64,000 nucleotides of DNA. Source: JAGOFO01 sp964522105 (lineage in GTDB: Bacteria > Myxococcota_A > UBA9042 > DTJE01). Below the pieces are notes generated by a model. That model was not told the origin of the DNA. It worked only from the letters and a program-made list of their open reading frames with translations, and ran no database searches. Below are positions 1 to 11,300 of this stretch, in pieces; position 1 is the first letter of the stretch, and each line of letters begins with the position of its first letter. A program made the position numbers and the translations under genes. The stretch lies in contig CAZFVA010000002.1 of NCBI GenBank assembly GCA_964522105.1, positions 62,001-126,000 of the forward strand, written 5' to 3'.

Positions 1-3000
1 AGGTGCATTTTGTTGATGTCTTTCTGGAGGTCGAGGTTTTCTTCGCCCTGCTTATAGACGAAATCAGCGATTGACAGGGTCAGATTGCACTGCGCCTCGA
101 CCCGCGACTTTTCGATGCCGACCTCGGAGTACAAATCGGACATTTGCTGCCGGACCTTCTTGAGCCCGATCCCGAACTGTTCGAACTGCCCCATCGTGTC
201 GAAGATCGAGCCGTTGCCCATCAGACCGCACGGGTCCCCTAACACCCTTGCGTTGTCATTCAGGTAGGCGTAGCGCGGGATGGCCGGGTAGATCTTGCCG
301 TCCAGGCCCACGAATGTCCCGCAGATCTGCCCGATCTGGTCTTCATAGGTGTTACGCAGCTTCACCAGCTCGGACTGGAAGCCCGCAGTCTCGGTCTGGA
401 ACGATATGTTGCGTTCGATCGCGAGATTCTCTTTGTACTTAGCGGTTTCGACGCGCTGCTGGGCGCGCGACAGGATCAATTCGAAGGCGTTCTGTTCGAG
501 CCCGAAGGTGACCGGGAACGGGACGTAGTCCGGCGACAGCCCGAAGTAGCTGATATTGTCAGTGATCGACTGGAACGTCTTTCGCATGTCCAGCAGCGCG
601 GTGTGGTAGCGCTTCTGGCCGTCTTCAAGCACGGCACTGACCTGCGGCCTGTCTTCGGGTCTTAACGAGTCGGTAATGCGCTGCATGAACTGTGACAGCA
701 GCACGCCTTCCAGGTAAGTCGCGGTGTAGGCGCGTTCCACGACGGCGCGTGCGAGGTCCGGCCGGTCCAGATTCTGATAGCGTTTCGCGATCTCGCTCCA
801 GGCGCGTGACTTCTGGGTCGAGGCGCGCACGAGGCGCTCGAAGTACCAGGTCACCGTTTCCTGGGTCACGAAGTTGCGGCTGTCGAAGCTGTACATCAGC
901 GCCTGCCAGATCAGGGGGCTCATCGTGTCGAAGCGATCCAGGGCTTCCTGGTAGTACTGCGCGGCCTGGTACAGGAGGTGCATCTCAAGGCCGGCTGCAC
1001 CGGACAGGTTGATCCCGCCCGACTCGAACAGCGTGCCTTCGAACGAGGCGCCGCTGGACCCGGAAAGGTCGAACCGTGCCGAGAAGGCGCGTGTGTAAGA
1101 TTCGTCACCCATCATGACCAGCAGCTCGGCGAACAGCCGCTCGAAGCCATCGTGTATGACGCCGACCGGCATGCCGGGATGGCACGCTTCGGCGTACGCG
1201 TAGTTGGTGCACAGGTAGTCGGTCAGTTTTGCGCGCGCATCGGTGCCTGCGATTGACCCTGCCTGGACGTCGTCGTAGTGGTGTTCCCAGATGTAAAGCA
1301 GGCAGTCTACGCGATCGCGGTCGACCTGGATGGCCACCGGGTCGTAGCAGTACGGGATCTGGTCCGAGCCGGGCACGCAGACTTGAGGCGCGAACCCGAT
1401 GCCCGTGCCCTCGCGGCCCCGGAATTTGGTCTTGTAGCGGAACGCGAGGTCGATGTCGGCGTACAGCGGGGCGAACACGGCCTGTGCGTCGGTGGCCGCG
1501 TAGAACACTTTGGCGTCACGGAGGTCATAGCGATTCGTGTCGCAGAAGATCGCGTTCGTGTCCAGGCACCGCCAGGCCGGCTGGTACTGTACCAGGTGGC
1601 TGTCGGGCGTTGTGCGCCAGTCGCGCAGCGTGTCGGCGCAGTTCGGTTTCGGCGTCGCGGTCTGGCAGGACAACCCGGCCACGTTCGCCTGGGTCATTGT
1701 GGAGTCGAGCGTGAAGAAGGTTACGTCGCTGCCGGCCGGGCATGCTACGACCCGGTCCGTGTCCGCCTGCCTTCGTGTGCCGCAGTCAGTCTTGTCGCGG
1801 CCGAGCGGGCAGATTGAGGTTGTGGCCCCCAGGCCGCCGTCGTCGCACACGCCGTTGTTGTCGTAGTGGTTTTTCGACGGGTCGGCCAGGCCGCACGAGT
1901 CGTCCTGTGGCCCGCTGAACGGCAGGGCCGGGTCGGTTGTGGCGCCGGGGCCTCCGTCGAACTGGCCGGTGTCAGCGCACAGGTAGTGCACGGACTCGCT
2001 GCCGCCTGACGTGATGAGCGCGGGTGTGCCGGTCGGGACGCGCCCGTCAATAAGCGCGACCGTCAGCTTTGCGGCGTTGTCCGCCGTGACCGATGTCGCG
2101 TCCGACTGAAGTGCCTGTTTCACGATGTCGGGCGAGCACTTCGCGTCGAGGACGTCGACAGGCTCGGTCCGGGTATCCACCGGGTGGCTCCCGTCGTAGG
2201 CGTTCGGTACGCCGTCGCTGTCGTCGTCGTCAAGGTTGAGGTCGTCCGGCTGCCTCTGGAGCAGGACGTAGCCGTAGGCCGAGAAGGGCGTCGTGTCCCA
2301 CGGCAGGAACGACGGGTATGTCTCGCGGAAGAAGATGAACAGGTAGCGCTGGTCGATCAGTGCCCCGTCCAGGATGTCGATGGAGCGGCGTCGCGTGCGG
2401 GCGTCCGGTACCGGGTTGGCCGGAACCAGCGACAGGTTCGCGTCAGCGATGGCCTGTGTCGGCTCGGCTGACGGGCCGTCCCCGAAAGGCAGGCGCGAGT
2501 CGCGGCACTGGTACTGGTAGCGCAGGCCCGAGCCGGCGTCTACCTCGGTCCCCGCCGTGAAGCCCGGGACCAGCCATGGTGTCTTGACCAGCTTGTAGCC
2601 GGCACCTGGTCGGATATTGCAAAGTGTGTCGGTGGACGTCGTTTCGTAGCGCCCGCCCAGGAACATGTCGGCATGCATCGAGTCCACGAATACGAGGCAC
2701 GTCGACCCGCTCTTGACCTGGCACACCGACGGGTCGCCGCCCAGGTCCGCGCTGATGGCCGGATCTCCCGGGTACTGCAGGGCGTAGGAGCCGTCGATCA
2801 TTCCTTCCATGTGCGTGGGCTGGCCATCGGGGTCCGGGAAATAAAGGTTCGTCGCGAAGGGCAGTTCGCTGATTCCGGTGGGTACCGGCCGCGAGAGCAG
2901 GTCCGATGTCAGGACCGACAGCCCGAGCGCGCTGTTGTCGTAGGGGTAGCACGCGCCACCTTGCACGGGGCAGGTCGTCGTGACGTTCGGCCAGCGCCAT

Positions 3001-4715
3001 GACTGCGTCTGGACTGACTGCAGCACCGCCTGAAACTCGTTCCAGGAAAGGTTGCCAGTTCTGAAGGCGCCCCACCGCTGGACAAGCGCGTTGCCGACCT
3101 TGGCAAGCAGCGTTGGATTCTTTCTGGTCACGGGCGAGGCGGCCCAGTCGGACAGGCCCTCGTCCCCGAAGTTTGCGAAGTACTGGATGGTGCCCTGCCA
3201 GCGACCTTCAGGGCGCTCAACGTATTCGAGGGTGATGGTTCGGGTGCCGAGCTTCGCCTGGATCACTTCCAGGCTTCCGGCCCAGCGCGGGACACCGGCG
3301 CCGTTTGCGTTCTCGAACGTCAGCAGCGAGGTCCCGCCGTTGCCGTCAACGGTCACGACAAGGGACTGGACGACTTCATTGTTCCCGTTAATGCCTATCT
3401 TCAGCCACGTCAGCGGGCAGTCGGTGAGGGGGTCGCAGTCTTCCTCGCTGTTCGACGGGTCGTCGGCGGAATCTACAGTGCCGTCGGCCTTGTAACGCGA
3501 GTGGCCGCGCTTACGGAGCGTGAATTTTGCGGCGGTGGGCGAGTTGTTCGTGATCACGATCTGGCCGCTCGTCTTGACGTTCGACAGCGGAAATAAGGCC
3601 ACGTCCAGCGCGAAGCCCCCGTTCACCGAGGTCTGGGCCGTAACGCCGGGAGATTTGATTGGTGTGCACGCGCCGAGCACGCCATCTGCGGTCTGGCAGG
3701 AATAGCCGGGCGGGCACGGTGCCGAGTTCGACATGGCGCACGGCTGACGGCACACGTGGAGGTGGCAGACTCGATCCGCGGTGCAGTCGGAATTCGTCTG
3801 GCAGTTTGAGTAGCAGTGGCCGGCAAGGCATGTCTGGAAGTTCGGGCACTCTATGTCGGATGCGCACCCGGGGGGCATTTCGCCCAGCGTCGTGCAGGAC
3901 CCCTCATTGCAGACAAGTTCGTTTATGCACCCGTCGAGTAACCGGTCCGCGCCGCACTTCTTGTACGTCCCGTCGGACAGCACCAGGTCGTTGCTGCACG
4001 GGGTATAGCAGGGGGCGTCGCCGGGCGGCGTCACGATCGTGGACTCGTCAACGCACAGGCCGTTCGAGCACGCAAGGTCCGGGTAGCATGTCGTGTCGTC
4101 TTTGCACGCGCACCCGGCCGAACCGAGGATGCAAGGCAGGCACTGGCCGCCCTGACAGAGCGAGCCTTTCCTGCAGGTCCCGTCCGAGAAACAGGGGCTG
4201 CCGATCCATCCGGTCCCGTCCACGCAGATCGTGTTGTCGCGGCACGTAAGGCCGGACGCGCAACCGCTTCCGGCGCACGCGCAGTGCTGCTGGCCCGCAG
4301 GGCACTCGGCCGGCCGACAGAAGCCGTCCTGACACAAGTCGTCCGCGGTCGTGCATTCCCAGGCGTCCAGGCAGGCGCACCCGGTCTGGCCGACCGGGCA
4401 GGAATCAGCAGAGCACGTGGAGTCTTTGCACGTCAGGGCCTCGCCGTACGACGTCATACCACACTCACCATTGGCGGTGCAGGGACAGCCGTCGGATCCT
4501 GTCGGGCATGAGGGCAGGCTCGAGCCGTCCCGGTCGCTGTCGAACGCCACTACATCAACAGGGTCGGTGACGTCCGGTGTGGCCGTGTCGCCCACGTTGG
4601 TGACGTCGAGGTCCTCGGCGTCCAGATCGGTCCTATTTGTCTCGTCCCCGCCCGAGCACGCGGCTAACGCCACGACCAGAAGCGAACAGACGACCGCGAT
4701 TCTTCGGCAACGCAT
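1..4715 (-). CDS. Giant Cys-rich lipoprotein, 3' end beyond the window
   Basis: The frame opens at ATG 4713-4715 and I find no stop before the left edge, giving about 1571 visible residues. A GGAGG Shine-Dalgarno precedes the ATG. Residues 1-20 form a lipoprotein signal peptide with lipobox LAAC (Cys20), followed by an Asp/Thr-rich linker to about residue 60. Residues about 60-355 hold repeated Cys-rich modules with CACxxxxxC and GLxC patterns. A Ca-binding-like DDDSDGVPNAYDG stretch lies near residue 830. The C-terminal third is Cys-poor and predicted mostly helical, with coiled-coil-like segments near the edge. Export as a lipid-anchored surface or periplasmic protein is well supported; function is unknown. 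It follows the small Cys-rich lipoprotein by 33 nt and the Rhs gene on the same strand, so the three probably form one operon. A helical partner of the Rhs cage is possible, but I see no diagnostic TcA motif. Confidence 0.8.
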   Translation of the reverse strand, partial: MRCRRIAVVCSLLVVALAACSGGDETNRTDLDAEDLDVTNVGDTATPDVTDPVDVVAFDSDRDGSSLPSCPTGSDGCPCTANGECGMTSYGEALTCKDSTCSADSCPVGQTGCACLDAWECTTADDLCQDGFCRPAECPAGQQHCACAGSGCASGLTCRDNTICVDGTGWIGSPCFSDGTCRKGSLCQGGQCLPCILGSAGCACKDDTTCYPDLACSNGLCVDESTIVTPPGDAPCYTPCSNDLVLSDGTYKKCGADRLLDGCINELVCNEGSCTTLGEMPPGCASDIECPNFQTCLAGHCYSNCQTNSDCTADRVCHLHVCRQPCAMSNSAPCPPGYSCQTADGVLGACTPIKSPGVTAQTSVNGGFALDVALFPLSNVKTSGQIVITNNSPTAAKFTLRKRGHSRYKADGTVDSADDPSNSEEDCDPLTDCPLTWLKIGINGNNEVVQSLVVTVDGNGGTSLLTFENANGAGVPRWAGSLEVIQAKLGTRTITLEYVERPEGRWQGTIQYFANFGDEGLSDWAASPVTRKNPTLLAKVGNALVQRWGAFRTGNLSWNEFQAVLQSVQTQSWRWPNVTTTCPVQGGACYPYDNSALGLSVLTSDLLSRPVPTGISELPFATNLYFPDPDGQPTHMEGMIDGSYALQYPGDPAISADLGGDPSVCQVKSGSTCLVFVDSMHADMFLGGRYETTSTDTLCNIRPGAGYKLVKTPWLVPGFTAGTEVDAGSGLRYQYQCRDSRLPFGDGPSAEPTQAIADANLSLVPANPVPDARTRRRSIDILDGALIDQRYLFIFFRETYPSFLPWDTTPFSAYGYVLLQRQPDDLNLDDDDSDGVPNAYDGSHPVDTRTEPVDVLDAKCSPDIVKQALQSDATSVTADNAAKLTVALIDGRVPTGTPALITSGGSESVHYLCADTGQFDGGPGATTDPALPFSGPQDDSCGLADPSKNHYDNNGVCDDGGLGATTSICPLGRDKTDCGTRRQADTDRVVACPAGSDVTFFTLDSTMTQANVAGLSCQTATPKPNCADTLRDWRTTPDSHLVQYQPAWRCLDTNAIFCDTNRYDLRDAKVFYAATDAQAVFAPLYADIDLAFRYKTKFRGREGTGIGFAPQVCVPGSDQIPYCYDPVAIQVDRDRVDCLLYIWEHHYDDVQAGSIAGTDARAKLTDYLCTNYAYAEACHPGMPVGVIHDGFERLFAELLVMMGDESYTRAFSARFDLSGSSGASFEGTLFESGGINLSGAAGLEMHLLYQAAQYYQEALDRFDTMSPLIWQALMYSFDSRNFVTQETVTWYFERLVRASTQKSRAWSEIAKRYQNLDRPDLARAVVERAYTATYLEGVLLSQFMQRITDSLRPEDRPQVSAVLEDGQKRYHTALLDMRKTFQSITDNISYFGLSPDYVPFPVTFGLEQNAFELILSRAQQRVETAKYKENLAIERNISFQTETAGFQSELVKLRNTYEDQIGQICGTFVGLDGKIYPAIPRYAYLNDNARVLGDPCGLMGNGSIFDTMGQFEQFGIGLKKVRQQMSDLYSEVGIEKSRVEAQCNLTLSIADFVYKQGEENLDLQKDINKMH

Positions 4716-4748
4716 CCTGCACCTCCACCGCGACACAATCGATTCGGA

Positions 4749-5315
4749 TTACTGAACTTTAACACCCGGGTCGGCAATAGTCTTGCCCAGGCGGTCGTAG
4801 CACTCGGCCTTCTCGGGCGTGAGCCCCGTCAGGGCATTGCCGTCCGCGCTTGTCACGGCCGCGACAGGCCCTGTGAAGGCCGCGTCTTCCTTCGCCGCGA
4901 ACGAGACCGATACCCTGTCGTCGCGCCTGGCTGTCGCCCCGGTCACGTCCCTGGAAATGACCACGACTGCGCCGGCCACGTTGAACACCACGTCGCACGC
5001 CCGTGCTGCCGGGCTGCCCACGACGAGCCCCGTGCCGACCTGCGCCTTGCACGTACTTTCCTGGCACACCAGCCCGGCGTCGCAAAGGTCCCCGGTCCTG
5101 CACGGGCAGTCGAGTGTCCCGGCCACGCAGGCCGGTTCATTACATACGTTGTCCTGGCAGGCCAGGCCGGTGTCGCATGTCCCGTCTGTCTTGCAGGTGC
5201 AGGCTTTCTCGCCTGGGGTACACGTCGGCAGTTCTTCGCCACCACCCGATTTGCAACCGACCGAGACCAACATCAGCGTCATACACGCCGCAATGAGCAT
5301 TCTGTTCGTTTTCAT
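4749..5315 (-). CDS. Small Cys-rich lipoprotein
   Basis: The protein has 188 aa. ATG 5313-5315 has GGGAG about 7-9 nt upstream; the frame extends further upstream without a better start. The signal peptide ends at a lipobox-like VSVGC (Cys21). Residues about 30-95 contain two copies of a Cys-rich module (CxxGxxxCxCxxxxxCxxGLxCxxxxC) like those in the giant lipoprotein downstream. The C-terminal ~90 residues are not recognised. It lies 34 nt after the Rhs stop and 33 nt before the giant lipoprotein, which suggests cotranscription. Its place right behind an Rhs gene invites an immunity role, but it is exported and shares modules with its neighbour, so an accessory or anchoring role is at least as likely. 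No enzymatic motif was seen. Confidence 0.82.
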   Translation of the reverse strand: MKTNRMLIAACMTLMLVSVGCKSGGGEELPTCTPGEKACTCKTDGTCDTGLACQDNVCNEPACVAGTLDCPCRTGDLCDAGLVCQESTCKAQVGTGLVVGSPAARACDVVFNVAGAVVVISRDVTGATARRDDRVSVSFAAKEDAAFTGPVAAVTSADGNALTGLTPEKAECYDRLGKTIADPGVKVQ

Positions 5316-5349
5316 GTCGTGAATCTCCCTTATCGAGGCCTTGCCCCGC

Positions 5350-8300
5350 CTACTTTTTCCCGCCCGACGAACCCTTGAACCAGTTCTTCTGGTTGATGTG
5401 GCTGTCCTGGACGCCCTGCGTGAACCCTTCCTTCGCATGGAGTTCGAGCATCGCGCGATTGTCGGTGTATTTATTGCTGTTCAGGCTGTGGCCGATGTCA
5501 ACCAGCTTCGGGGCCAGGTTCTGCGAGAAGTGGTTAACGCGCCCGTCGTTCTGGGTCAGCGTCTGGGTCTTGTAAATGCTTGCCATTGTGTGGCCTGCCG
5601 ACCAGATTTCCCTCATCAGGTCATTGGCGTTGTTTCGGGTCCGTGGGACGAACTCCCCGCTTCTGCCGCCCGAGTTGACCGAGCCGGACGCCGACTTGAC
5701 CATTTTCCAGGCCGTCTTGAAATTGATCTTCTGGTTCGGGGTCAGGTTGAACCTGTAGTGGTACAGGATGCTCGGGCGGAAGCTTCCCTTCATCAGAGCC
5801 CTGGCCATCTTGAATTTCCCCATGAAGCTGGAAATGCTGCCGACTTTGGCCTCGCCGTCCGGGTCGCGGCTGTTGAGCGGGTTTGCGTCCACGAAGGCGT
5901 ATGCGCTCGTGGCCTCTTCAACGCGATCTTCGTCAGTGTCCCCCTGGACCTGGAAGGACGGGTCCGGCGCGGTCCACCGTCCGGTCATCGGGTCCAGATA
6001 GCGTGCCCCGAAGTCAAGCAGCCCGGTGGTCTTGTCGACCTCCTTGCCGGTGAAGCCGTGGACATCCACTTCGCCCTGAGCCAGTCGTACCTGGCCGTAA
6101 GGGTAGAATTCCGCGCGGCCCAGCAGCGCACCCTGGTCATCGGTGGCGGCCACTGTGCTGCCAAGTGAGTCGACGTGAAGGAATACGATGCGCGGGTCAG
6201 TGCCGTACAGCATCCGCCGCGCACTGGCATGTAGAAGCACCATCGGATCGACAGCGGTCGGCCCGGGTGTGAAATCCAGTGTTCCGGCAGCCGCAGCCTG
6301 AACCATCCAGGCGTCGCCCGCAGTGATCAGTCCGTCAGGGGCCGGTGTCAGGCCTGTGTCGGGACCAGAGGCCGGGGCCAGGTCCGGCAGCACATCCGCC
6401 GCGAAGGCTGGTTCTTCAATCCGGACGCGGCGGTCCTCGTCGAGCTGTACGTAGGTGATCGCCATGCCGTCGCGAATCTCGAAGTCGGTGGTCAGGAACA
6501 GGTCCTCGTGGCCGCCTTCGCGCTTCCGTATCCGGACGCCTTCCGGGTCGTATGCGGACGAGGCCACTCCGACTCCGTCGACTGTGGTCGAGACGAGCCG
6601 TCCCATGTGGTCCCAGTTGAGCGTCGCGTCCCCGCGCACGATCATCTGGCCGGCCCCGTCGTACCCGAGGTCGAGCGAGCCAGCCCTGGTCACCGCGTGT
6701 TCGCCGGCGCCATCACCGTAGGCGAGCGTGCCGACGTGCTCAATGCTGGCTGCGCCAAGACTTGACTCTTTTGACACCAGACGGTTCGCCGTGTCGTAGG
6801 CAAAGGTCAGCGTCTCTGCGGCTGATCTGCCCGGGTCCAGCTCGGCTTTCGTCAGACGGTACATGCCGTCGTACGTGAAACGCCCGGCGTGTGAGGGAGT
6901 GCCGTCGTCCGGGCGCCCGTCGGTCACCTCCAGGACGTTGCCCATCCGGTCCCTGCTGAACGTGTGTGATACCAGGACGTTGCCGTCGTCGGATTTAACG
7001 TCCATCGAGGCCAGACGCATCCGGGCGTCGTGGTCGATCGTGGTGACCACGCCATTGGCCATGGTGAATGTGGTCTCGAGTCCGCGTTCGTCGCGGAGGA
7101 CCTTGTCAATGAAGCCCGGGACCGCTGTGATCCGGTCCGCCCCGTCGAGGCTTACGGTTACCGCGCGCCCGGTCGGGTACGTGTTGCCGGTGACGCGTTC
7201 GGCGGCGTCGTGCGAGGTCAAGAATTCGAAGTCGTGGCCGTTGATGGTGCGTCCGAGGTATGCGTCTTTTCCGCGTATCGTGTAGCCGTGCCGGTCAGCG
7301 CCCGTGACGCCGTCGCCCAGCGGGTACGCCGCCGTTGCGAGGTGGCCTGCGACGTTGGTGCACTTGTCGGCCGCGCATGTTCCGCGGCGATCATATACAT
7401 AAGTCACCGCAGATCCAGCCTTATCCAGTTCAGCCCACCGGGCCGCGATTCGGTTCGCGCCGTCGTATTCCATGGCGATCGACACGTCGCGGCCGTCTGT
7501 GCGGCGCACCTGGTTGTCGGCGTCGTCGTACTCGAAGGTGGTCGTGCCGCTGTCCGAGTCAGTGACCTTGACGACCCGGCCCAGGAGGTCATTTTCCTGG
7601 TTGCGTTCTGCGGCGATCGCGTCCGTGGTCCCTGTCGGGAATCCCAGCGCATCCCAGAACGTGCGGTACGTAAGAGGTGCGTCGTTCGCCACGAGGTGGT
7701 GGTCGACGGCCACGGTCCGCCCCAGGCCGTTGTAGTGTACGACTGTGGGGGTGTCAGCGAACGGACTGGCCGGGTCGGTGTCGTTTGCGTCGCTGCGGGT
7801 CATGGTCAGCGGGCCGTAGGTCAGGTTCTCTTCGATCGGGGTCGTCTCGTCGCCGACTGCGACCCACGTCGTCCCGATCAGACGCCCGAGTGCGTCGTGG
7901 CGGCGGATCCTGGACACGACGCCGTCCGGAATGGACGTGTCGCACGCATCTCCCTGCGAGATATAGGGGTCGTAAACTGCGCGCTCAAGGCCCTGCGGGC
8001 TGAAGACCATGAACCCCGAGACCTGGAACAAGGTTTCGTCCACGAGGTTCCGGTGCTGGAATTCCCTGCCGCGACCGTCCATGCAGCGGACGCTGACAAG
8101 GTCCGGTGTCCCGCCCGCCATCGTCCGGCTGTGCGTTATTACGCGACTGGCCGGGCTCTTGATGTCGTAGGTGTACGTTTCGGTCGGGGCGTCCGCACTG
8201 TCACCGGGGCGGATTGAGGCCGTGATCCGTCCGAACTCGTCGTATGTGTAGTAGGTGCTGTTGCGGGCGTCTTGAACCGCGTCGCCGACGACCACCATCC

Positions 8301-11300
8301 AGGCAGTGTTCTCGATCGGCTTGTCCCATATCGGGTCGTACTGGACCTCCTGGCGCAGGCCGTAGGCCCCGGTCGTGTCTTTGAGCGCTATGTCCACCCG
8401 AACGACCCGAAGCCCATCCGCGTCCATCGTGTACAGGCGCCGGTGTCCGTCGCCGCCGACCGTGCCGAGGGCGTCCAGGGTCTCGATGACATTGCCGTCT
8501 GCGTCAAGCCTGTTGCGGACCTTGTCCCGGATCTTGTCGGTCGTGTTCACGCGCTCGGTCATGCGGGTGACGGTGCCGTGGTCCGCCTGGCCGGCAGGCA
8601 ACCCGGTGAACGCGTTGCCGTCGTAGTAAGTGATGGCCTCGCTGTAAACCGCATCTGCCGGTGTACCGTCCAATTCCGCTTTTCCGTACATGCGCACGCT
8701 GACCGGCAGGCCCGTGATCCAGCGTTCCTCGTTGGTGTCCGGCGTTATGTAAGTCGTGGCGGTGTAGCGCTCGTCGCCCAGGCACTGAGCCCCGCACGGT
8801 GAACCGGTGTACACGGATGTCGCGCACTCGTCGCAGGTTCCGCCGCCGACCGAGGTCACGCCCAACTCGGACTGGAGGGTGACGTTGCCGTAGCCGTCGT
8901 GGGCCCATTTAGTCGCGGTTGTGATCCACAGATTCTGGTCGGTCAGGCCCTCTTGATGCTCGACATCCTGCTGGACCTTGCAGACGTGACGCACTGGGAA
9001 CAGCAGGCCGATCGGGTTGATCCCCGCCACTGTGCAGTCCGCGTATGTGTGTGTGGTCACCTGGATAAGTCTGTCGCCGCTGACCTGTTCGTCCCTTAGA
9101 AGCAGGCCTGCGCGGTAGGCGTCTTCCACGCCCACGTCGTACTGTTCGTCTGTGGCACCTGCCTCCTGCATGTCGTCGCCGTTGGCCATGGACTGCACGC
9201 GGCTGTATCCACGGAAGCGCTTCTCGGTGCCATCGTAGTAGCCGTCGTGGTAGGTGTATGTAGTTACCGAATGCACCATCGTCAGTTCGTCCGACTCGTC
9301 CGTGCTCTTGACCACGGCCATCGGGAACGGCAGCGGGTGGGTCCACGCCATCGTGGCCGCGTCATTTGCCCTTTCGGCCACCGAGCTGGCGTACGTCACC
9401 TGTGTGACGCGTCCGATCCCGTTGGTGATCTTCGACAGCAAATTGGGTCGCGACGGGAACAGCTCAAGATAGGTGACCTTGCCCGACCCGTCGATCCACA
9501 CGATGTCGTTTGAGCCGTTGCCGTTCATGTCGGCCTGGAACAGAGTGACCGATGCGGTGCGCTCGGGGATTTCGCCATTGACGTCGGCGCTGTCTACGTC
9601 GCGCTCCGGATCGAAGCTGGTGCCGTTGCGGTTCAGCCAGTACCGAACTGTCGTACCCTGGACGAGGATGAGGTCCGCGAGGCCATCGCCGTTCAGATCG
9701 TCCAGTTCAGCGTCTATGGCTTCCTGGTTCGTGAACTGCACGGCGAGCGGGATGGACATCCAGTTGCCCCATTGGCCCCATCCGAGGTTGAGGCGGTAGC
9801 GGATCTGGTCCGTGTTGACCAGCACCACGTCGAGGATCCCGTCCCCGTTCATGTCGTTCAGTTCAAGGCGGTCGGACTCGAAGCCCGCGCCGATGGACGC
9901 AGCATCGGCGTCCAGGTTGAAAGCGCCGGTACCTGTGTTGCGGTAGATGAAGGTCTGGTTCGCCGCGTCGGTGCCCTCGCTGCGCACTACGTCGATTCGC
10001 TTGTCGTTGTCATAGTCGAAGAAACGCACTGTTCGCAGCGACCCCTGGGACGGGTCGAAGTCAGAGTTGAGGTCCGGAAGGCCGCCGCCGGACCCGCCCG
10101 ACCAGATGGAGCCGATCTCGGTCCAGTCGTTGGTGCCACGGTTGTAAAGGACCTGGCCGGTCTGGGCGTTAAGCATGTCTATGAAACCGTCACCGTCCAC
10201 GTCGAGGACCTGGACGTAGGGTGAGCCCAGGTCGAACCCGCCCTGGTTGCCTTTCGTGCTGTCAATCGGGCCGGTGAAATTGTGGGTACCGTCGGCTTCC
10301 AGCACGTTCAGGAATATCCGGTGCGGCTTGCCGGCTTCAGACGTGTCCACGAGGTCCGGCAGGCTGTCGCCGTTCAGGTCGACGAGCGTGCTGGTTCCCT
10401 TCTGCATGTCCACGCCGAGGGAGCCCATGGAAATGATGTACGGCTTCTCGCAGGTGTCGCCCGTCTGGCAGTCAACCCCGAGGGCGCGCTGGTACTCGTA
10501 GCTGTCATGGATTGGGTAGGCACCGTCGCTTGATCCGAACATCTGTACGTCGACCAGGCGTGACAGGCCGCCGGAAGTCGAGACATCTTCGTAGGACAGG
10601 ACGTAGCGCCGAATGCGGGTCCCGTGTGCCAGGACGTTGACCTGTTTGAGGCGCTTTTCCAGCAGCTCCTCGAAGCCCGCCTTGCAGTCCGACAGCTTGT
10701 CGGTGCGGTCCTCGTAGACGAAGGTCACGTCGTATGTCGCCGTGCCGCCCTTAAAGACCCAGCCGATGTGGACTGGCAGGGATTTGTTGCCGAACAGGTC
10801 GTAGTCGTAGTCTATGTGGTGGCCGTAACGGTCCACGAGCGAGACCAGGAGGTAGCGGAAGGTCCCCTTATCGCCTGTTACGCGGGCTTTTGCGACGATG
10901 GTGCCTGTCGAGTCCGCGCCGAAGTAGCCGATGCGGCCGTCCGGGTACTCCGCGGTCCAGTAACCTTCGGCGCCGGCGCCGACGTCATGCCATGTATAGC
11001 GAATGAAAGCGTTTTCGAAGCGGGCCCGGTATACGGCCGGGTCGGCGTCCGATACGCGGACCAGTTCCTCACCGCCGCCCAGGCTGAACTCGTCGTCCGC
11101 TCCGTAGCTCGGTAGACCGCGCACAGTCAGGCGCTCGATGCTGGGGATGTCGAGGGTCCAACCCACGCCGGCGACCGAATTGCCGTTGCCCGAGCTGTAC
11201 GTCAGTGCGAGGGACGGAGTCATGCCGGGGAACCCTGCAGGGACATCCAGCGGGACCGAGTATTGCATCTGGCCCATGTTGCGGTTAAGCGAGATGTTCT

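Noticed and set aside
5341..6168. Plus-strand ORF of ~275 codons opposite the Rhs C-terminus
   Set aside because: Shadow of the Rhs core; no ribosome site and no recognisable sequence. It is not an immunity gene.
7030..8217. Long plus-strand ORF of ~395 codons opposite the Rhs gene
   Set aside because: The minus strand here is a continuous, clearly homologous YD-repeat gene. High-GC coding DNA creates long antisense frames; the plus translation shows no motif or ribosome site.
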